Shown here: positions 34,303 through 46,519 of the stretch, in pieces | How the letters are laid out: every line of letters starts with the position of its first letter | Numbering within the stretch: position 1 is the stretch's first letter | Origin: Lonicera japonica | Taxonomy: Eukaryota > Streptophyta > Magnoliopsida > Dipsacales > Caprifoliaceae | NCBI GenBank assembly: GCA_021464415.1 | Contig: CM038466.1 | Span: 29,480,833 to 29,544,832 of the forward strand | Direction: 5' to 3' | DNA: 64,000 nucleotides | The notes under the pieces: generated by a model | Seen by the model: the letters and a program-made list of their open reading frames with translations, nothing else | Database searches by the model: none | What the model was told of the DNA's origin: nothing | Position numbers and translations under genes: made by a program

Positions 34303-36959
34303 TTTTAGTTGCCTTAAGATGAGATGAGACCTAACGTAGGATAATTGGGGCCGTTATAGTTGCCAACACATTATACTTTCGATTAATGATTATGTATTTT
34401 TCGTTATGCATGCTTTCAGAGTTTATATTTAGGGAAACGGGATCATGAGATTTGCATGGCATTAGTTTAAAGTTTATTATTGCACAATCTTGACATAATA
34501 AAACTTTATAGTTTCCACTGAGCTCGTGTTTGGCTCACTCCCATTTTTCAAACCAATTTTGTAAGTACGAATTTGGGTTGGCACGTTATGTCGAATTTTA
34601 GACGCCTTTGATGACCCTGGATTAACATTAGTCTTCCACAGAGGGATGACTTAACATTTTTGTAATTTTCTCTTTTGAGTTTCGTATAAACATTGTAAAC
34701 CCTATTGCACTATTTAAATTTTAAAATGAAGACCCGTTGTATAATGAAAATACTATTTATTTGACTTTTTTTTCAATGGATGGATTTTTAATAAGTGTTG
34801 ACATAATTTATTTATTTTAGAAAAGTAATTTACTTATACCATCTTCTAAATGGGTAGCTTTTGAAAAATGTTTTATAAATTGTAAATTTTACACTTCACC
34901 TGCTGTTGTGAGTGACGGCATCTGTGATTAACCGGATTCCGGAGATTTAACCCTCTTAACGGGATTCGGGGCATCACATATTTTGTTATTCATATGTTCC
35001 TAAGGCAAGCCACGGCTAGCCTAGTTTACTGTACATGCTTAGCCACCTGTTGATACAACCTTGTATAACTTTTGGTTATGTATACATATGTGTTATGTGG
35101 TTTACCTAAATGCATGTACTTCAAATTCTTATCACCAAAATGAGTATAATGGTTGATTGACACATATTTTATAATTTATTATTCATATTAAACCAATTTT
35201 AGCTAATCTAAGGTGGGTTAATAACACTTCAGGCCTTAATTACGAGTGTAATCCCGAGAATTAGGACGAGGGTGTTACAACGCGATGAGTCTTTTTAAGC
35301 TTCCAGATTCATTGTGCGACGATATAGATGTCCTTATTCGTCGATTTTGGTGAGGTCGAACAAGCATGAAAGGAAAATTCATTGGGTAAGTTAGGATAAA
35401 TTATGGTTGGCAAAGCTAATGGAGGATTTGGTTTTTAGGATGGAAAAATGTTCAACTGGGCTCTTTTAATGAAGCAAGCTTAGAGGATAGTTCAGCACCC
35501 TTCTTTATTGCCCAGCCTCAATTTTAAAGCTGAGTACTTTGCTAACATATCATTTTGGGAGGCAGGTTTAGGATCTTAACCATCCTTTGTGTGGTATGGC
35601 ATTTGGCAAGCAATACAAGTTCTAGAGCTGGGTACTCGATAACGTATTGGATTTAGGGTATCTGTCAACATTCGAAATGATAAGTGGGTTCCGGGTTTAC
35701 CGGATTTCAAAATTTCCTTGCTGTGTATAGACGCATATGTATTTATGACTATTGACACGTTATTTTCGTGTATGAAAGGGATGTGGAATGAATCTATGAT
35801 CAACATTTACTCCCTCAGGTGAAAGCTGAAGCAATTCTTAGCATTGTTCTTGGTAGCCAAAATAATCCCGATCGATTGGTATGGCATTATTCCCCGGACG
35901 GTGCATATTCTACAAAAAAGTGGCTATAATCTCCTCAAGGGTTTTCAGACCAATGCTTCAGGAATCAGTTTTAATAATAATAATGCCTCATCCCAGCAAT
36001 TCACTTTAATAGCATTTAGATATTACATGTTCCTAACAAAGTCCGATTATCTTTGTGGTGCGTGGTTATGGATTTGCTTCCCACTATAGTTAATCTTAGC
36101 CACAGAGACATCACTATGCTTGATGAATGCCTCATGTGTAATTATTTTCGTGAAGATGTTGTGCATGTGCTCTTTAAGTGTGAGGTGGCTTGTCATTCTC
36201 TAATGTCACGTGGCTTGGATACTTTGAATTTTGCCTCCCATAACTGAGGTTCGTCAAATTTGGTGTTCTCTTTTGTGGGATCCCTGAGGTTGGGTTATCA
36301 TGATTTAACAACGGTTTATTTTTGACAAATATGGTATAACCACAATTACTCGGTCTTTGAGGCTGTATCAAGGGATTTGGATTTTATAATGTGTGCAGCA
36401 AAGAATTTTCTCTCTCGTTTCCGTGAAGCCTAATCCTCTCTAAGTGATTCACGCGCCCTCTATTGTCATTGGTTTCCCTTGTCGAAAGGTAAATAAAAAG
36501 TTAATTTTGATACGGCTAAGTTTCATGACTTGAATGCGATTAAGGTTGTTGTCGTCGTCAGAAATGCAGAAGTAGAGTTTATGGCAGGTTTATCCAAACA
36601 TATCTCTACTTTCATGAATCCATTGATTACAGAATCTATTACTGCTTTTAACGCTGTCTGTTTCGTCCAGATTGTGGTTTTCTTAATGTTGATGTTGAGG
36701 GAGATGCTTCAAGTTATCGGCCTACTTAAAAATAATGACAATCTTGCTGGTTCATTTGGTCATATTTTAGAGGATATTCATCAAGAATGAAGTTCTTGTA
36801 TTTGGTCTTTTGTTAGCCGTAGCAATAATGAAGTTGCCCACTATGTTGCTAAGCAAGCAAATGTAGTGTCAGACTTTGAGTCTTGGACAGAGGAGGCTAT
36901 GGAGTGTTTGTTGCCTCCCTTCCGAGTTGATTCTTCTTTTATTTAATGCTTTTCTCTTT

Positions 36960-39720
36960 ACCTTAATATATATATATATATACATCTTGTTCTCTCTTCC
37001 TTTTGTATATCTTTATTCCAATAAATAAATTCTTTTTGCAATGAATTATTTTGTTGTCAAATACATCTTATTTCCTCACTAAATGCTTGAATGACCATTA
37101 TTATTTTTGCAACAAAATCTTTTTTGGTCCATTACTTATACGATATTATATAATTTGATTAGAACTTTACTACTTACACAAATTTGAGAAAAAAATCTTA
37201 ACAGAAAACCAAAGCACAAATTTATTATAGAGCCAAGCAATGATGCATAAACTTAACTAAAATTGTATTTATTAAAATATGTTTGTTTTAACCTAATAAC
37301 AGTGTTCTAAAAATTGGGATTAATCCATAGTCTTATAGGGATGTTGGAGGCTAGGCCTAGTCTTTTGAAAAAATCAAAATTTGAAAAATCGGTAAGAAGC
37401 CGTTCAAAAAATATGGATTAATCCATCAGTATGGATTAATCTACTTTGGGTCCTTTAAAAAAAATGTAGCAAAACGATGTCATCTTGCTTGAGGGTTCAT
37501 TCGCCTATGTAAATACCCATCCTTCAATCAATTCCTTCAATTTTCAAACCACATTTGTTACTTTCTTTCTTACACTATACCCTAGTCGTCCCCCTCTCTC
37601 CCAGTCGTTCAGCTCTTCTTAGTCGTCTCTCCCTCCACAATTCTCTAAGCCCTAGCTATGAGGGTTTTTAAATTGAGGTTTGATTCCCTTATATTTACTA
37701 CTTTTGTTTGAAATAATGTTAGTTTTGCTTAAAATAATAATATAATAGCAATGAGGGGCCATATGAATTGAATTAATACTATGATTTCTTGTGTTATATT
37801 AGTATTATACTATTTAAAAATAATATTTATAGTGAAAAACTGTTTGTCCAATTAATCCCTCAATCTCCGGTCTCGGCCTCACTGACCTAGGATAGACGAG
37901 CAATTTTAATAATTTTTTCTAATAATAGGCTATATATAGAGTTAAAAGTATTCGTTGAATCATGATTCCCAGGTATAGAAAAGGCAATGATATTAGCAAT
38001 CCACAAAAGTACCTAGTATTCCAAAATCGTCTTTAGTGAAGCTTTATATAAATCTTTTAGGACACTTATTAGTTATCATAAAATTATACAACGTTTAATT
38101 TTGTATTATACTAATCATTAGAAAAGTACACAATTAAATTTGAGCTACATAACAAAAGCAGCAGTAAAACTCATATATTGTATAAATAAATATCAATACA
38201 TGTCATAATAGTTCACTCTTTGCATGAAAGTAGCTCATAAAAATATCTCTTAAATTTATTTTAGGCAAAAATATCCGCCAGCATAGCGTGTTCTAATAAT
38301 CAAACTTTTGTATTTTTGTATCGTATGTACCGGTAACTAAAATTATATTCAAGGTACGTATCCATCATATTTCAATCATCTTCAAAAAGGAAACCCAAAT
38401 AGATTTCAATCATTAATACTAAATCAAAAATATATAACTAACATAATGATCAATTAGCTAATCATTATTCAACTTGACAAAAATTGTAATCTGTTAAATA
38501 ACAATTTTAAAAAATTAGATCCATAATTTTAGAAATTATACTAGTAATTATTGCAAAAATAACATTAAGTTATATCCTAAGTATTGCTTATCTTAATTAG
38601 AATTATAATATATATGTATGCAAAAAGATCCATGCAATTTTTTGTTGTTAAAATAGAAAAGGGGAGCATTTTTTTTGATTGCATGTAGTTTCTTTGCCTT
38701 TTACTTTATACCGGGGATACGCAAAACCACCATATTAATTTTGCCGACGGTGGAGGGGGTGGACTAAGAAGAAAAGAAAATAAGAGAAATTGTGATTTGA
38801 GTATCAAGATAAAATTAGGGTAAGCTTATATATCTTAGAAGAACCAAATAGAACATTCAACTAATTAAGGTGAAGAAAATATGTTACTGGGCGCATTTAA
38901 GATAATTCAAAAATAATAAATATTCCACGGTTTTTTGCTTAGGAGAGAAAGGACGGTGAGAAGAAAGGATATGATTGTAGGTTCATTTAATTTAGATTTT
39001 AATTTTTATGGGGTATAAGAAGAATAAATTATTTATGAGATTTAAGAACACCCTTAACCAATATATGGTCACTAAATTTGAAAATAATTTAAATACTACC
39101 CGCTAAAAAAAAGGTATTTTCAGAAATTAGGATATAGTTTCCAATTTTCTTTGAAAAAGTAAAAAAAAAAAATATTATCGCATTCAAAATTCGAAATAAG
39201 TTAGATCGAAATGTGAAAATATTACAAATTTGGAAATTTTGGACACTCCATAGGAGTCACTAATTAACAAGTAATTGAAATGAAATTTGAATTTTAGTGG
39301 TAAAGTTTGAAATAATTGTTTCTTTGTTTGATCTGAACCATACATGGTTTCCTTTTCCCATAAAGAATATATTGGAGCAAGCTATTATTTTAATTCTTTC
39401 AATTTAAAAATCGCACTCCTTCCAAAAGTGAAACTAATATATGCGTGCATTCTTAATATAATGTTTCTTTGTTTGCTGGTTTATTATATTAATTAAACAA
39501 GGAACTTCTTTTAAGAAGCTAATTTTAATAATTTATGTTTATCAGAATCTATGATTATTGTCTACTTTGTTATTATCGTCAGTTTATTGTGTACAATTAA
39601 ATATTGAAGCTGGTTACATTAGTTAGAGAATAGAGAGGAGGCTGCTACTCTTGGAAAAACTAACTGTGTAGGCTCCATTTTCATAATAATAATAATATAA
39701 TATATGAAAAATATAATAAA
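36960..39720. other. AT-rich intergenic stretch, no gene recognised
   Basis: It follows the LINE. A patch at about 37303-37925 has GTGTTCTAAAAATTGGGATTA at its left and a roughly complementary right side. GGATTAATCC and CTAGGCCTAG occur inside, so it may be a degraded hAT-type MITE. The rest is low-complexity AT-rich sequence. Confidence 0.35.
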
Positions 39721-39725
39721 AATAA

Positions 39726-40074
39726 GGGTCCGTTTGATAAAAATATAAAAAATAATAATAAAAATAGTTGATTTTATAAAAATTGAAAAATAAGTTGATG
39801 CATATGGTGAGACATGTCTTCTTACTTTTTGACTTTTTCTATGGAAAAAAAATTCTTTTGGGGTTGAGCAAAAAATTATTCCAAAAACTAATAAAAGACG
39901 AAAGGAGATCTAGCTACTCGTAAAAATGACTATGATATTGGAGATGATCACATTACATGTCTCAACTTATTTTTTAACTTTTCACATCATATACCTTCAA
40001 TTTATTTTTCCAACTTTTCACATAAATCAAGCATTTTTTTCTTTTCATTTTTCATGTTGTTATCAAACGGCTCC
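39726..40074. mobile_element. Possible MITE with GGGTCCGTTTGATAA ends
   Basis: The left end GGGTCCGTTTGATAA pairs with the right end TTATCAAACGGCTCC. The element is about 349 bp, AT-rich and non-coding. I could not find a convincing target duplication, so the family is open. Confidence 0.5.
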
Positions 40075-41212
40075 AATTGAATTGTTTGAGAAACCGAAAA
40101 TGAGTTGAGTAATGTTTTAAGATAATCTCATTTATTTTTGATACCAAGAGTTAAAGACCTGAGCCAACAACACTTTATTTTTTATGCTAATGGTCAATTT
40201 TAATAACCTACAATGTAATAATGCCTAATTATTTTAGTCAAGTTTTGAAGGGCTAAGAGGATGGAACCTCTTTCAATTTTGATTAAGATTAATCACTTAT
40301 TTTTATGTTTATAGTGTGTGTATATATATATATATATTTATGTTGTTAGGATACTTATTGGACAAATTCACCAACAATATGAAAGACTACATAATCCACA
40401 TACACATACACATTATGTATTGTTATATAGTATCAGTTTTGGATTGGTTCAATTATTCCAAAAGATTAAACCCATTAACAAAACCAATTCAAATGGTTTT
40501 TTTTTTTTTTTCAAAAAATTAATCCAAGCCAATCCAGTAAGACTGAAATGGTTCAATTCTTCAATTTACCTATAAGCGTGTGCACCCCTACGTGCACACT
40601 ACTGCCACCAAAAAAACCCAACCATTCCTAATAATGCGATGTTCCAAGATTTTAACATGCAATGCCCTTAGCATCACTCCTTAATTACTTGGATAACCAC
40701 CATCAATTTAATTCAAACTAGTTTAATACCCATGCCGATGCGTGGGCGTATTAACATAATATTGTGTAGAAACTTGTTTTACATATTCCAGCTAATTCAT
40801 ACAATTTCGAACATTACTTTATTCCAAATTTGTTACATAGTGTCCATCGATCACAAAATTAACTGAAAATCGCCTATTTCACTGGTGTCTTTTCTCCACC
40901 ACCATTAGTGTCAAACGTATACTTTCTCTTTGCATATGCTTCCAACATGAATGGCCTCTGTACAACAAAAACCTTGAATGATGCTAACAGGAAAACATTT
41001 TTCAATGATAATTTAAGAACTTCATTCCTCAATATTCCTGCTTGCTGAGTGTGTAAAAATATTTTTAGAATTTTCATAGTTATTGGGCTTTTCCCATTAC
41101 TTCTTTGGCAGTGTAATATGCATATGACTATCAATTTAAAAAACAACATTTTTCATTACTTGCTCTTGTGCACATGCCTTTAGTGTTGACCTATTGTTTC
41201 AAGAAATAGTAT

Positions 41213-41222
41213 TTATAATAAC

Positions 41223-41260
<38 letters not shown>

Positions 41261-41280
41261 TAATAATAATAATAATAATA
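41213..41280. repeat. AAT/ATT microsatellite with central inversion
   Basis: An AAT run is followed by an ATT run and then another AAT run, which makes a self-complementary microsatellite. Confidence 0.9.
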
Positions 41281-41479
41281 TGTTCGAAAAGGAACGAACC
41301 ATTATATTTCGAAAAGCTGGTAATTTGTCTTGTGTTTTTTGATATGGCTTGTGTGTGTGTAAAATATATATAAGTTTGCGAACTAAATTGTAATTGAAAT
41401 AAATTAGGATGCATTGTAAGAGATGTAATATCATTGGAAGAGTGGAGAAACTAAAATAAGTAGAGTTTAAACCAAATTA

Positions 41480-42075
41480 ATATGATATCATCGTGAATTT
41501 GTTTTTGAGTAGAAGATTTTAATTTTATTTTGAGTTGAATAAAAGGAGTAAAAGACCTAATTTTTTTTAATTATTTCTTCTCATAATTATTTTATTTTTA
41601 GTAGTACAGCGTGATTTTCCTATTAGTAGAATAATTTGGTGAGTTTTCATTAGTAGAATACTTTGATACTATTGTGAATTTCAGCTTTTGAGTAGAAGAC
41701 ATAAAATCGTAAAAAAAAATCATTATGAGTAATTGATACTATTGTGAATTTCATTTTGAGTAAAAGACATAAAATACATAAGGCTCCGTTTGATTGCAAA
41801 GATGGAACAGTACAACCTGAAAATAAATTTATACATGTTATTTTCATTTGTGTGATTTTCAAAAATAGAATAATAAGGTGAGAGATCTTGATACTATTGT
41901 GAATTTCATTTTATGAGTAAATATCCTCTAATTTTTTTCATTATTAAAGTAATTTGATACTATTGTGAATTTCATTTTGAATAGAAGACAAAAAATACAT
42001 AATTTTTGCTTTATTTTATTTTTAGTACACCACCATGATTTTTATTTTGAGTAGGAGATTTTAATTTTGGAATTA
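41480..42075. repeat. Degenerate repeat with GATACTATTGTGAATTTCA units
   Basis: GATACTATTGTGAATTTCA followed by TTTTGAGTA(G/A)AAGA(C/T) recurs at about 41666, 41733, 41890 and 41951, with a weaker copy at about 41485. AATAATTTGGTGAG-like blocks occur between units. No coding potential is seen. Confidence 0.7.
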
Positions 42076-42297
42076 AAGAGTATTTTGTTCATACAAAAAA
42101 AGGAAAAAAACACTTAAGGTTGTTCGTGCTTTTATATATAAAATAAGATATAGATATAGATATATGAAAAGGACAAAAATTCCAATGTGCTTGAAAATCT
42201 AACACGTGTGCAGCAGCCCATCTTATCTCCTAATTTTTCATTTCTTCTCATAATATTCACGTCCTATTCAACAATGGTGAGTTTTCAAAACAACTTA

Positions 42298-42438
42298 GGG
42301 TCCGTTCGGTAGCATTTAGAGACCCGTTTTTCTTTTTTGAGTTCAAAAACGGATAAATAATGCGTTCGGTGGGATATTGACAAAAACACGAAAAACATTC
42401 TCGAAAAACATTCTCTGAAAACGTTACCGAACGGGCCC
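42298..42438. mobile_element. Tourist-like MITE, short copy
   Basis: This 141-bp stretch begins GGGTCCGTTCGGTAGC and ends TACCGAACGGGCCC, with the target duplication TTA at 42295-42297 and 42439-42441. It shares the terminal 60-80 bases of the 3434-3747 copy (including GCGTTCGGTGGGATATTGAC) and lacks its middle. Confidence 0.88.
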
Positions 42439-42441
42439 TTA

Positions 42442-43279
42442 GCTTTTGACAAAAAAATCGTAACAATGCAATTGATATGGAAATGTAAGAATTATAATAA
42501 AACTTATATTTCTAGAATGTAATGAAAGGGCATGATCATCATTCTTCCAAGTATTTCATCGAATAGTTGATGTGCAATATTCCAACAAATAAAAAAGGAA
42601 AAATGAAATTCATATACCATTCAATCTAGAAACAACATATACATATATTGAGAGAGAGGGAGAGAGAGAGATTGCATCTTAGTTCAATACAAAGATACAC
42701 ATGTAGATTACCTTTTCCCTGCAAATTTATTCAAAGAAATCCAAATCTTCATTCTTCAGATAAGTTGCTTTGTTTTTGAACCCCATTAATTGATATATAC
42801 GAATGATTATGATCGAAGACATTAATATATAAGAGGAAACGAATTAACAGACTTGCGAGAGAAACCGAACGGATAGCTTGGAAAAGATAAGATGGAGCAA
42901 TTATAACTGCAATTAAAAAAAGAGAGTATTACTTCCTTCCGTAATACTATTACAATAATAAAATATTAGATAATGACCCCACCTCCTTGGGCATAGGTAA
43001 ACTTACCAAAATTCTAACATAATCCGATAGTATATATAGTTCCTTTAGGAAACTAAAATTACTGTGCAGAAAAGGGAAGTGCGCCAATTACTTCAGACTA
43101 ACGAAAACCATGCATCTCGAAACTAACAAATACAACAGTAATTGGTTCAGAAAGTTTAGTTTATTTAATGTTATAAAGTAGTCCCACATGCTTATTTATA
43201 GGAAAACAAAAGCACACACATTTTAGGAGGGCATATTTATAAGACATAAAGGAGGCCAGATACGTGTGTCTCTTTTATG
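42442..43279. other. Non-coding flank, 3' side of the second ankyrin-PGG gene
   Basis: No gene is seen. A GA microsatellite lies at about 42650-42671. Sequence close to 43279 would include the 3' untranslated region of the minus-strand gene. Confidence 0.4.
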
Positions 43280-44014
43280 TCAATTAGTTTTCGGGAAGAT
43301 TGCCGAGATGAAAGGCGCATTGTTCCTGAGCACACCATTGGCACATAAAACTCCAATCTTTTTGAAAAACCTGGTGTAGTGGTTGGTGGGCACCAGCAAA
43401 ATGATGGTAGTTAAACCCAACCATATGGACATGGAGACGCGGCGCATAAGAACAAGTGGGTTTCCATCGAATGTCATAGCCTTCCTCAGGGTAATGAACT
43501 GGACTGTGTCAAAGTAAAAGTATCCCATCAAAGTGATTGTAAATATTCCAACACACGTAACCCACACGAAGTTAGTTTGCTTCATGCGTATCCCGCTTGT
43601 CAGTAGCACGATTGTGGACAAGGAAGAAACAAAAGCCAAAGTGTTAACTATTGAAAACATGACATACATATAAGGGTTGGTAAAAGCCATTACCGACGTA
43701 CCCATTGGTGAGATAAGGTCACCATTGGGATCACGTTTATCCTCTTGAAAAACACCGCCAGGAGGGTTAAGACCGGCTCGGCAAGTCATAAACACAATTA
43801 TTGATGATGTAACTAGTACATCATTCCGCTTGTTTTCAAAGAAGTTTTCCATCATGTGCTCCCCTCTTTCTCTGGGTCTTTCAAGCAGAGTACAGATTTC
43901 TGTAGTATCATTATCACTTCCCTCACTACTACTATTTATGATGTCCAAAGCTGTGAGACCATACTTATTCTTACCAATCCACACATCACCTCTCCCAACC
44001 AAATACCTCACCAT
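43280..44014 (-). CDS. Ankyrin-PGG membrane protein, paralogue 2, exon 2 (PGG domain)
   Basis: This is the 3' coding exon, 244 codons plus stop. It opens after the acceptor TTTTGCAG with MVRYLVGRGDVWIGKNK, the end of an ankyrin repeat, and KYGLTALDIINSS. The PGG motif reads GLNPPGGVFQED, followed by GTSVMAFTNPYMYV. Hydrophobic helices follow (around VLVTSSIIVFMTC, MFSIVNTLAFVSSLS, CVGIFTITLMGYF, SIWLGLTTIILLV). It matches paralogue 1 closely up to the PGG motif and more loosely after it. It lacks the Asn/His-rich tail of paralogue 1. The frame is intact. Confidence 0.87.
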   Translation of the reverse strand: MVRYLVGRGDVWIGKNKYGLTALDIINSSSEGSDNDTTEICTLLERPRERGEHMMENFFENKRNDVLVTSSIIVFMTCRAGLNPPGGVFQEDKRDPNGDLISPMGTSVMAFTNPYMYVMFSIVNTLAFVSSLSTIVLLTSGIRMKQTNFVWVTCVGIFTITLMGYFYFDTVQFITLRKAMTFDGNPLVLMRRVSMSIWLGLTTIILLVPTNHYTRFFKKIGVLCANGVLRNNAPFISAIFPKTN

Positions 44015-44809
44015 CTGCAAAATACACACACAACATCAAGGTAAATATAAACAATTAAGACGAAAGACTACAGTAAGACACATACTAAGTGGAATTAGAA
44101 TATACAATAGTCAATGGTGAAGCTTCATGTGAATGTCACAATGTATCCATGCTAGGGTGACAAAGCCATGTGACGATGAGTTTGTCTCCGATGCATATAC
44201 GCTATGAAATATATACCCTAGGTGTACTGAATATATTTTCAATGAAAATACACTTAAAATTATAATGCTTTAGGTGAGAGGATGTCCCCCATAGTAAGGG
44301 AGTCTGAGGGTCAAGTTGTTGGCGCATGTTAAAAAGCGACCAATGCACCTTAACTTTGGCCACAAAGTTTTGTGTTTGTAATTCCAATGTCTGTCTGTAT
44401 TCCCAAGCATAATTTGACGAGTCTAGAATGATATAATGTACTTGTAAATAGATATATGTATCTTCTCAGAGAACACAAGAAATACAAAGGTATTTCTAAA
44501 TTTTTACTCTGCCAAGCTCTGCTGAAGCAACTCATTTTTGCAACCAACAAAGTTGTATCAGAGGTGGTCGCAATCCACTCCAAAAATACATAAACTTTAG
44601 TTAGGGCATGACAGCCTCTGCAAAAAAAGGTGTGTGTGTTTCAAACGCCATTATTCCAATATTTGAAGGAGCCAAGATTATGAACATTGGAAAATAAAAA
44701 TGAGGACTCTTCTAAGATCTGAAGGCATGTGGACTATCGTTGAGAAAGTTTTTGAAGAACCAGAAAATTAAAGCCAACTGTCCAATGCAGAGAAGAAGGC
44801 ACTTGAAAC

Positions 44810-45805
44810 CAATGTTTTAAAAGGTGAAGGCATTAACCTAGGCATTTGCTTGTCCAAAGGCGAGGCGTAAGCCTTCGTACAACGCATTTTTTTATTAAAA
44901 AAAATAAGAAATAATTAATATAAGCCTAAAAGGCAAGCTAAATAAATAACAATACCAAATTGTATTATCCCCAAAAGCCAGAAACATAAATATAAGAAAC
45001 AACTCAAGTTTGAACTTAGGAAAAACAATTAATAATGGCAGCCCATCTATCAATTTTGTTTGAATTTCCAAGCAACTAGAATGGCATCTAGAATTACAAA
45101 AATAAAATTGTAAATCAGTGATTTAAAATCACACATGATTCAGTACAAGTGTACAACTCAAACCCCAACAATCAATAATACTTGGACCTGCTTTAGTTTC
45201 GAAATTAGAGTATAAATTCAGTGAATCCTAGCACTAATATTATGTAATCATATTAAAATTCTGTCAGAAATTAAGTTTGAAGAAGTGAAACAGTTAATTC
45301 TTTGTAAGATGTTAAGTATAAAGATGAGAAATAAATTAGAACGAACTCATGAATTTACACAAGATTACAAACCCTAACCTAAATGAAGAACTGAAGATGA
45401 TGACGAAATTAATTAGAATGAAGTGTAACAATCACCCCCTCGAAGATTAAGAGCTGCGCCATCCCCTTTCTCTCTTTCTCATTCTGTTTCGAGTTTCTCC
45501 CTTTCTCTCTTTCTCGTTGAATAGGGGAGATAGGGTATTGCTTTAACAAAATTTTCCTTTTCTTTTCTTTTTTAATTTATTTTTGCTAAAAGGACATAGT
45601 TTTGTATAGTGTGCTTTTAAAAAAAAATACACAAAAGGTGTAGCCTTGCATGCCTAGACGGGAAAAGCTTACGCCTTGACCAAAAGGGATAGGCCCGGAC
45701 TAAAAGGTGCACACTTAGTATGTAAACCACTATCTGTAAGGTGCTGCGGTGCGTTTTTGTTCCTAGGCGCTTAGATGCACACCTGGTTTTGCTTTTTAAA
45801 CATTG
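44810..45805. mobile_element. hAT-like non-autonomous element
   Basis: The left end CAATGTTTTAAAAGG pairs with the right end CTTTTTAAACATTG. Both subterminal regions carry CCTAGGC blocks. Flanking 8-base stretches CTTGAAAC (44802-44809) and CTTGATGC (45806-45813) agree at six of eight positions, as expected for an old hAT target duplication. The element is 996 bp and shows no transposase. Confidence 0.55.
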
Positions 45806-46439
45806 CTTGATGCAAGTGCACTGTCAAGAATTCAAGATGGAAATCCATTTCCCAAGGATTCTTGGTAGGTCCTTTGGTCATATCTGACTAGGAAACTCTT
45901 AAATAATTGTTTATTACCATTTTACTCCTAACCTAACTCTGTTGGTCATGTCTTAAATTTATAAAAGGGTAAAATGGTCAAAACAATATGTTCAATGCCT
46001 ATTCAGATATTGTATTCAGATATAACGTAAGCAAATGGTATAGCAGTCAAAAGATTTGGAGACAACAAGTGTATGATGGAATGTCTAGCTCAGGTGCAAG
46101 CCCTAGCATTTTGTTTGAGCGGCATAACCAACATTTTTTTTAACGTGTACAAATGAAATAGTTTTTGAAAAACAAAAATTGATTTCGAAATTGCAAAGCA
46201 ACACAAAAAATTATTACGTGTACTGTTCTCGAGAGTGTTCTTTGAAGATCTGCGGGCTTTTTCGGCATGGGTATGCCCGAGGTTGGACAAGGGCAAACCG
46301 AAGTTGGTACAACTGTACAAGAACCACAAAAGCAAATGACAAATACAAGTGTGAGGAGGCAAAATGAAAGAAGTGAGGTTGATTATGATAACCAAACAAT
46401 TGAGTTGACGAAAGAAGAAATAGATTACTTGCAAAGACA

Positions 46440-46442
<3 letters not shown>

Positions 46443-46476
<34 letters not shown>
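46443..46476. repeat. CT dinucleotide microsatellite
   Basis: About sixteen copies of CT lie just upstream of the topoisomerase pseudogene. Open frames across it are artefacts. Confidence 0.95.
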
Positions 46477-46477
<1 letters not shown>

Positions 46478-46519
46478 ACAACCACCGTGTCTAAGAATCA
46501 AGCATTACAAATCAGCACC

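Larger units (their letters stand above)
32232..34978 (+). mobile_element. Solo LTR nested in the 30269 solo LTR
   Basis: This 2747-bp stretch begins TGTGATAACC and ends GGGGCATCACA, with the target duplication TATTT at 32227-32231 and 34979-34983. Its 3' end (CCTCTTAACGGGATTCGGGGC) and its 5' part (TTTGGGTGG, ACAACTTTCGTGTTTGG) match the solo LTR at 11498-17596, so the two belong to related families. It carries three near-palindromes CCAAGATCGATCTTGG and a GGTTGGAGCC array. There is no coding region. Confidence 0.85.
30269..35274 (+). mobile_element. Solo LTR splitting the LINE, itself interrupted
   Basis: It begins TGTAACACCCGATAA. The LINE reading frame fixes the target as TTACA (30264-30268 and 35275-35279). 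The right end therefore reads GACGAGGGTG, followed by TTACA, without the usual CA unless the element's own GTGTTACA end overlaps the duplication. Without the inner LTR it is about 2.25 kb. A GCCTGTTG motif array lies at 30506-30612 and a GGAGATGAAGTAGATGGC minisatellite at 32135-32220. There is no coding region. It is probably gypsy-type by its TGTAACACCC terminus. Confidence 0.75.
29905..36946 (+). mobile_element. LINE (non-LTR retrotransposon), 5'-truncated and split
   Basis: Two parts, 29905-30268 and 35275-36946, belong to one plant LINE. The first has the reverse-transcriptase motif RGLRQGDP (one base missing) and AYLFFANDSIVYGD, where the active-site FADD reads FAND, then QVNFKKNTITFS. 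The second resumes with MSLFKLPDSLCDDID, RRFW, KIHWVSWDKLWLAK, then a zf-RVT region (LPTIVNLSHRD, CLMCNYF, VLFKCEVACHSL) and an RNase H tail (FVSRSNNEVAHYVAKQA). An AATAAATAAAT run near 37019 may be its polyadenylation signal. Stops and frameshifts are frequent, so it is inactive. Confidence 0.85.

Noticed and set aside
37303..37925. Possible hAT-type MITE starting GTGTTCTAAAAATTGG
   Set aside because: The two ends pair too poorly to define an element; mentioned only within the intergenic entry.
46090..46501. Arg-Glu-rich open frames on the minus strand
   Set aside because: They are translations of the CT/GA microsatellite with AT-rich flank and have no family resemblance.
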